Source: a virus. From it: 51,669 nt of DNA. Made by a program: the position numbers and the translations under genes. This document shows positions 47,454 through 51,669 of the stretch, one piece after another (position 1 is the first letter of the stretch; each line of letters starts with the position of its first letter). The stretch is from the IMG/VR virus record IMGVR_UViG_3300011270_000003, positions 1-51,669 of that record, one strand, 5' to 3'. The notes beneath the pieces are model-generated. The model did no database searches. It saw nothing but the letters and a program-made list of their open reading frames with translations, and was not told where the DNA came from.

Positions 47454-49005
47454 AGTTCACATTCCATGTGAAGTCTGTGGTAGTTCTGATGCTAAGTCTA
47501 CCTTTGATGATGGACATGGGTTTTGTTTTTCATGTAATCATTATTTTCCGCCATTAACCTCTCCTTCAACCAAGGAGTTTACCTATGAATATTGTCCATG
47601 GCGTGGCGTCAATGCGGAAACTTTCCGCTTCTATGACGTCAAAACTAAGATCGATTCCGACGGTAAGCCGGTCTCGATTGGCTATCGCTATCCGAACGGT
47701 AGCTACAAAGTTAGACAGCTTGGCAGCAAAGATTTCTCCAGCCTAGGAGAGATTAGCAAAGCAGGTCTATTCGGATCAGATAAGTTCAACGCTGGTCAAC
47801 ATAAATATGTGACCATCACCGAAGGAGAACAAGATGCGTGTTCCCTTTACCAAGTACTACATCAACCTGTGGTTTCTATCCAGTCTGCTGTTACTAGCGT
47901 ACGTGATTGCACAGCATGTAGATCCTGGCTTAGTAGCTTCGATCGAATCTACCTCTGTTTCGACAGCGATGCAGTGGGGCGAGAAGCTACAGCAGCAGTT
48001 TCTAAGCTTTTCGACTATGGCAAAGTCTTTGATGTAAAACTAACATCAAGGAAAGATGCCAATGAATACCTTCAGAATGGTGAAGGTGAAGTACTCAGGA
48101 ACACATGGTTTAATTCCCGCAAATACTTGCCCGAGACCATAGTCTCTTCCTTCGACGACTTCAAAACTATTCTGAAAGGTAAAGTACGACACGGTATCCC
48201 CTATCCGTTCCCTACCTTAACCGAAAAGACGTATGGAATACGAACAGGGGAAATCGTTCTAATCACTGCTCCTGAAGGAGTAGGTAAGACTGAATTAATG
48301 TACAACCTCGAACATCATTTGTTAAAGGTAACAGATGATAACATAGGATGTATTCTCCATGAAGAAAGCCCTAGAAGGCACCTCCAAGCTATTGCTGGAC
48401 TTGAGCTCCAAAGACCCGCGCACCTTCCCGACAGCGGTCTCGAAGAAGATGAAATCTTTTCTGCTGTCTCCAAGGTTATTCGCATGGATGAGCGGTTGTA
48501 CCTTCATTCTAGCTTTGGGGGCGACTCTGCAGAGACACTCTGCGACACTATTAGGTTTCTCGTTTCTGCCTGTGGCTGTCGTTTTATTCTTTTCGGTAAC
48601 ATTTGCATGGCCATTCCTCTCTTGGCGGGAGAGAATGAAAGACAAGCTCTCGACCAAATCTCTACCAGATTAGAGATGATGGTCAAGGAATTAGATTTTG
48701 GATTAATAGTAGTAAGCCATGTCAATGATTTTGGACAAACAAGAAGCAGTAGGGCCATTGGGAAAGTATCCGATATTAGGATCGATCTTTCTCGCGATGT
48801 TACACAAGGAAGCAGAGAAACTTACATCACAGTCTCTAAAAATAGGTACTGCGGTAAAACAGGATCAGCAGGCATACTTACGTTTGATCCTGGAACATAT
48901 ACTCTATCAGAATTAAAAGCTGATAACGATAATGAAGTTCAGACGTCATCACAACAACAAAGGTCTTCGCCAGATAAGACGTGGGAAGACATACGAGCAG
49001 CTTAA
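47434..49005 (+). CDS. Primase-helicase (T7 gp4-like)
   Basis: The 523-aa protein has the full T7 gp4 order. It begins with a zinc ribbon HIPCEVCGSS with GHGFCFSC (Cys12, 15, 31, 34). A TOPRIM primase core follows with Glu130 in ITEGEQDA and Asp177/Asp179 in LCFDSDAVGR. The RecA-like helicase has Walker A APEGVGKT (Lys285, Thr286) and a later VVSHVNDFGQTRSSR. It unwinds DNA and makes primers for the polymerase. Two oddities stand out. First, no ATG, GTG or TTG lies between the upstream in-frame stop and the zinc ribbon; ATT at 47434, seven bases after AAGGAG, is the likely start. Second, the Walker B region reads RFILFGNICM, with Gly388-Asn389 where the family has Asp-His. The DNA from 47.6 to 48.0 kb is more GC-rich than its surroundings. 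Confidence 0.9.
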   Translation: MTSRLVEVHIPCEVCGSSDAKSTFDDGHGFCFSCNHYFPPLTSPSTKEFTYEYCPWRGVNAETFRFYDVKTKIDSDGKPVSIGYRYPNGSYKVRQLGSKDFSSLGEISKAGLFGSDKFNAGQHKYVTITEGEQDACSLYQVLHQPVVSIQSAVTSVRDCTACRSWLSSFDRIYLCFDSDAVGREATAAVSKLFDYGKVFDVKLTSRKDANEYLQNGEGEVLRNTWFNSRKYLPETIVSSFDDFKTILKGKVRHGIPYPFPTLTEKTYGIRTGEIVLITAPEGVGKTELMYNLEHHLLKVTDDNIGCILHEESPRRHLQAIAGLELQRPAHLPDSGLEEDEIFSAVSKVIRMDERLYLHSSFGGDSAETLCDTIRFLVSACGCRFILFGNICMAIPLLAGENERQALDQISTRLEMMVKELDFGLIVVSHVNDFGQTRSSRAIGKVSDIRIDLSRDVTQGSRETYITVSKNRYCGKTGSAGILTFDPGTYTLSELKADNDNEVQTSSQQQRSSPDKTWEDIRAA

Positions 49006-49032
49006 ACATATTATTAGAAGGTTGAGGGGGAA

Positions 49033-49746
49033 ATGAATGAAATAGACACTTGGGAAGATTTAGATTTCTGGAGATCAAAGGAGTGGGAAGATGTTCAGAC
49101 CAGATTGGATAGACTTGATATGGAACGTACATTCTATTGCCCAGGACGTTCTAATCTGTTTGCAAGCTTGGATCTTACTCCGTTTGAGCAAGTCAAAGTA
49201 GCAATCATAGGTCAAGATCCTTATCCTAATCCTCAATATTCCACAGGACTAGCCTTTAGTACTCCTAAGGATTGTATAAATAGGAAGGAATATCCGTTCC
49301 CTCCTACATTAGTTAATATTTTCAAAGAGTTACATAACGATCTTCACTATGAATATTTTGATAAAGAAGGAAAGAAATCTATCTTTCCTAAGTCTGGTAA
49401 TCTAGAGCCATGGGTTGAACAGGGAGTCTTACTGTGGAACGCGATACCGACGTGTCTACAATTCTTATCACTCTCACATCTTCACTGGCAGGAATGGCGG
49501 TCTCTTACGATAGAGGTAATCACTCGCCTGAACAGAAAAGGCATCTGCTTCGTACTATGCGGAGGTATAGCAAGAGAATTGACAGAGTTTGTGAACGAGG
49601 ATTACTCAGACTTGATAGAAGTAAGTCATCCTAGTCCTAGAGGTTTCTGTTCTGGAGAACATCCATTCTCTGGAAGTAGAGTCTTTAGTAGAGTTAATGC
49701 ATTTTTAGCTAAAGATAAGTTAGATCCTATAGATTGGAAACTATAG
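49033..49746 (+). CDS. Uracil-DNA glycosylase, family 1
   Basis: The 237-aa enzyme has the water-activating loop GQDPYPNP (Asp62), the GVLLWNAIPT strand with Asn136, and the DNA intercalation loop SHPSPRGFCSG (His199, with PRGF in place of the usual PLSA). It removes uracil from DNA. ATG 49033 follows GAGGGGGAA. Presence next to the primase-helicase and polymerase suggests use in phage replication, for example against uracil incorporated or formed by deamination. Length is normal for the family. Confidence 0.92.
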   Translation: MNEIDTWEDLDFWRSKEWEDVQTRLDRLDMERTFYCPGRSNLFASLDLTPFEQVKVAIIGQDPYPNPQYSTGLAFSTPKDCINRKEYPFPPTLVNIFKELHNDLHYEYFDKEGKKSIFPKSGNLEPWVEQGVLLWNAIPTCLQFLSLSHLHWQEWRSLTIEVITRLNRKGICFVLCGGIARELTEFVNEDYSDLIEVSHPSPRGFCSGEHPFSGSRVFSRVNAFLAKDKLDPIDWKL

Positions 49747-49748
49747 CT

Positions 49749-49834
49749 CGTAGGAAGGTCCGTAGTAAGTTTTATACATTTTGGCTACTACCCTAGCGGG
49801 GTATATAAAATAATTCACCAGTGAGCTTCCTACG
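49749..49834 (+). repeat. RNA element copy B, leader of the next gene
   Basis: CGTAGGAAG 49749-49757 pairs with CTTCCTACG 49826-49834, enclosing GTAGTA 49762-49767 with TACTAC 49786-49791. Bases 49805-49834 repeat 42386-42415 at 27 of 30 positions. It lies in the gap between the glycosylase stop and the GGAGG of the gene at 49853. Confidence 0.65.
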
Positions 49835-49852
49835 CAGTCCTGGAGGCATTCT

Positions 49853-50149
49853 ATGAGATGTCCTACACTAATATGGTTAGGTGTTCCTAACCTTGGAGTT
49901 CTTAAATATGAAATAGATATAAATAAAGATGGAGATTGTGAAGCTCTAGATAAGAATATAGCTGATGGATGTTATTTATTAAGATTTGAAGTTTCAACTA
50001 AAGTAAATGTAAATACTTTATGGAAATTATTTCAATCTGGTATTAAGTATAGAATTCTAAGAATAGATCAAGAACTTGATGGTTTAATTTATTACTTAGT
50101 ACAAAGAAATACGGAGGAAGAAGAAACATATGTCTATGACCACTACTGA
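49853..50149 (+). CDS. Hypothetical protein, 98 aa
   Basis: ATG 49853 follows TGGAGG. The product (RCPTLIWLGVPNLGVLKYEI, then a helix LWKLFQSGIKYRILRIDQEL and an acidic tail) is a small alpha/beta protein of no known family. It is coupled to the next gene by a 20-base overlap. Confidence 0.6.
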   Translation: MRCPTLIWLGVPNLGVLKYEIDINKDGDCEALDKNIADGCYLLRFEVSTKVNVNTLWKLFQSGIKYRILRIDQELDGLIYYLVQRNTEEEETYVYDHY

Positions 50150-50477
50150 AGATGAAAGACTAGATAAGGAAGAGGAAGTACGTAAGAGACGTAAGTCTTT
50201 AAAAGTAGTCATAGGAGGTAAAGAACCACCTGATAATGGAGAACCTAAAGTAGAAGATTGGTTGACCCCTATGAAGAGATTTACTATATTCTTAGCCTCT
50301 TCACCTAAGTTAGGTCTTGACTTATTAGAGTATCATGTTATAGTTAAGACTAAGAAATCAATTAAAGTAGCTGTCAACGAAGGACAAATAATACGTTGGG
50401 TAGACCCTAAGAAGTTCTGCAGAGATTTTGTTCTCCATGAAATTATCCAAATACCAGTAGAGGAGAAAGATGAGTAA
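50130..50477 (+). CDS. Hypothetical protein, 115 aa
   Basis: ATG 50130 follows AGGAAGAAG. A charged N-terminus (DERLDKEEEVRKRRKSLKVV) precedes an alpha/beta domain (YHVIVKTKKSIKVAVNEGQI; IRWVDPKKFCRDFVLHEIIQ). No family is recognised; position suggests a replication accessory. Confidence 0.6.
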   Translation: MSMTTTEDERLDKEEEVRKRRKSLKVVIGGKEPPDNGEPKVEDWLTPMKRFTIFLASSPKLGLDLLEYHVIVKTKKSIKVAVNEGQIIRWVDPKKFCRDFVLHEIIQIPVEEKDE

Positions 50478-50640
50478 CGTTATTGGACCTATTAATTCAA
50501 ATGATTGGTATACTATGCGACAATTACTTAGTGATGTTAAATGGATGAAGAACAGAGATTCTAATAAGTTTAAGTCTGCAATAGACAAGGAGAGTAATTA
50601 TTATAATAAATTAAAATCTCAATATGCAATTAATAATTGA
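50470..50640 (+). CDS. Small protein upstream of DNA polymerase, 56 aa
   Basis: ATG 50470 overlaps the previous gene, with AGGAGAAAG just upstream. The product (MSNVIGPINSNDWYTMRQLL, then SDVKWMKNRDSNKFKSAIDK) is helical. It overlaps the polymerase start by 17 bases, so polymerase translation is probably coupled to it. Function unknown. Confidence 0.6.
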   Translation: MSNVIGPINSNDWYTMRQLLSDVKWMKNRDSNKFKSAIDKESNYYNKLKSQYAINN

Positions 50641-51669
50641 TATTGAAGCAGATAAATTAGAAAATCCTACTAAGATATGGTGTGTCGTTCTAAAAGACAT
50701 AGCTACGGGGGAATATTATGTATTTAGAAATCTCCACGAAGATCAAACAGAAGTGGAGAAGTTTAAAGATTTGGTTAAAAAGTGTAAAAGATTGGTCGGT
50801 CACAACATTCTTGGTTATGATTACCCTGTCTTGTGTAATCTTATTCAGTTTTATGATTGCATTAATGTTACCGATATTATTGATACCTTTATTATTTCTA
50901 AGTTATGTAACTATTCGCGCAAGGGACATGGAATAGAAGATTACGGTCTTGAATTTAACTTACCTAAAGGAGAATTCAATGATTGGTCTAGACTTACTGA
51001 AGAAATGGTTACGTATTGTATTAGAGACGTCGATATCTGTGAGCGTATTTACCTTAGCTATCTTAGTGACATCGATAATCCTAAGTATAGGAATGCTATT
51101 ACTTGTGAACACAAGTTCCAAATCATTGCTAATTCTCTTCACGATAATGGGTTCTATTTTGATATTAAAAAGTGTAATAAACTACTTGAGAAAGTAACTT
51201 TAGAATTAAAGAATTTAGATGAAGATATACTTAAATCCTTTCCTCCTCATCTCACTTTAATTAGAGAGATTAATCCAGAGTTGACCAAACATGGGACTCT
51301 TCATAGAAAAGACTTCCGCTGGGTACAGAGTAACGATCTTTCGGAATACAATGGGGGATCTTTTTGTAGATGTATCTACCAAGAGTTCAATCCATCCTCA
51401 CATAGACAAATTGTGGATGTTCTTTCTAAGGCTGGCTGGAGACCAAGCGACAAAACCAAGACACACGTTGAAGCCAACAGACAAGGAATAGTTAGAGAAG
51501 ATCTTAGTAAATATGGGTGGAAGATCAATGAAGCGAATATCTCTTCACTTCCCAGTAGTGCTCCACAATCAGCTAGAACTCTGGCCAAGAGGATACTATT
51601 CGAAGCTAGACGTAGGACGCTCACCGAGTGGATTAAACTTTATGATCCCAATACCGGAAGAATTCACGG
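50624..51669 (+). CDS. DNA polymerase, family A (T7 gp5-like), N-terminal part
   Basis: ATG 50624 opens a frame that runs off the right end and continues at the left end (1-1093) once the 123-base overlap is removed. The N-terminal 3'-5' exonuclease is intact: Exo I DIEA (Asp6, Glu8), Exo II GHNILGYDYP (Asn61, Asp66), Exo III YCIRD (Tyr131, Asp135). This is a proofreading polymerase. The thioredoxin-binding loop of T7 is not evident. The ribosome binding site is weak; coupling to the overlapping 56-aa gene probably drives translation. Confidence 0.95.
   Translation, partial: MQLIIDIEADKLENPTKIWCVVLKDIATGEYYVFRNLHEDQTEVEKFKDLVKKCKRLVGHNILGYDYPVLCNLIQFYDCINVTDIIDTFIISKLCNYSRKGHGIEDYGLEFNLPKGEFNDWSRLTEEMVTYCIRDVDICERIYLSYLSDIDNPKYRNAITCEHKFQIIANSLHDNGFYFDIKKCNKLLEKVTLELKNLDEDILKSFPPHLTLIREINPELTKHGTLHRKDFRWVQSNDLSEYNGGSFCRCIYQEFNPSSHRQIVDVLSKAGWRPSDKTKTHVEANRQGIVREDLSKYGWKINEANISSLPSSAPQSARTLAKRILFEARRRTLTEWIKLYDPNTGRIH
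51547..51669. repeat. Right copy of 123-base terminal overlap
   Basis: Identical to bases 1-123. Circular closure at this overlap gives a 51,546-base molecule and a complete polymerase gene. Confidence 0.95.

Noticed and set aside
1-51669. Integrase, repressor, attachment site or CRISPR array
   Set aside because: No recombinase motif, no lysogeny module and no regular spacer-repeat array was seen; the genome looks strictly lytic.

Overview
The window is an essentially complete genome of a tailed, podovirus-like phage. Its last 123 bases (51547-51669) repeat its first 123 bases, and both copies lie inside the DNA polymerase gene. The sequence is therefore a circular assembly of 51,546 unique bases opened at an arbitrary point. 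It encodes T7-type replication proteins (family A DNA polymerase, primase-helicase, endonuclease I) and T7-type head, tail and internal virion proteins, but I found no phage RNA polymerase. Transcription appears to use host sigma70-type promoters with clear TTGACA/TATAAT boxes. The tail fibre N-terminus, the Trp-Pro repeat fibre, the GGxARAAKLS peptide and the zinc-ribbon protein resemble, from memory, phages of Alphaproteobacteria (Hyphomicrobiales, Bradyrhizobium-like). The host is an inference. The DNA is AT-rich.

Layout. (1) The rightward early and replication block runs from 40.9 kb to the right end and continues through the junction to 7.6 kb. It begins with small unknown proteins and a tRNA-Leu, then carries a 475-aa unknown, primase-helicase, uracil-DNA glycosylase and DNA polymerase. 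Across the junction it continues with an SSB-like protein, a 1-kb gene-free structured segment (3.48-4.49 kb), a Cas4/RecB-like nuclease, endonuclease I and an HNH-like protein, and stops at a terminator at 7.68 kb. (2) The leftward late block runs from 38.0 kb down to 7.76 kb: small proteins, a beta-helix tailspike, a Trp-Pro repeat fibre, terminase, portal, scaffold, capsid, further fibres, lysozyme and holins, the tail tube pair, and four internal virion proteins. (3) A short leftward island (40.43-38.46 kb) with its own promoter and terminator carries a 446-aa protein of unknown role. Repeat-rich AT DNA on both sides of it may hold an origin or operators.

The most unusual features are in RNA. 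The 3.48-4.49 kb segment is packed with perfect short hairpins and contains a tRNA-shaped element with acceptor, D and T arms but no anticodon arm. Several rightward genes have long structured leaders just upstream of their ribosome binding sites. Two of these share the same internal loop with covarying stems, and a 30-nt piece of another is duplicated 7.4 kb away. Three replication or recombination genes (Cas4/RecB-like nuclease, endonuclease I, primase-helicase) have no ATG, GTG or TTG available and appear to start at ATA or ATT. Translation control by RNA structure and initiation-factor-sensitive starts is a plausible common theme, but it is inferred.

On the protein side, the last gene of the late operon combines a histidine phosphatase domain, a zincin-like HELQH domain and a C-terminal helix-turn-helix in one probably injected protein. 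The primase-helicase lacks the expected Asp-His of its Walker B motif.
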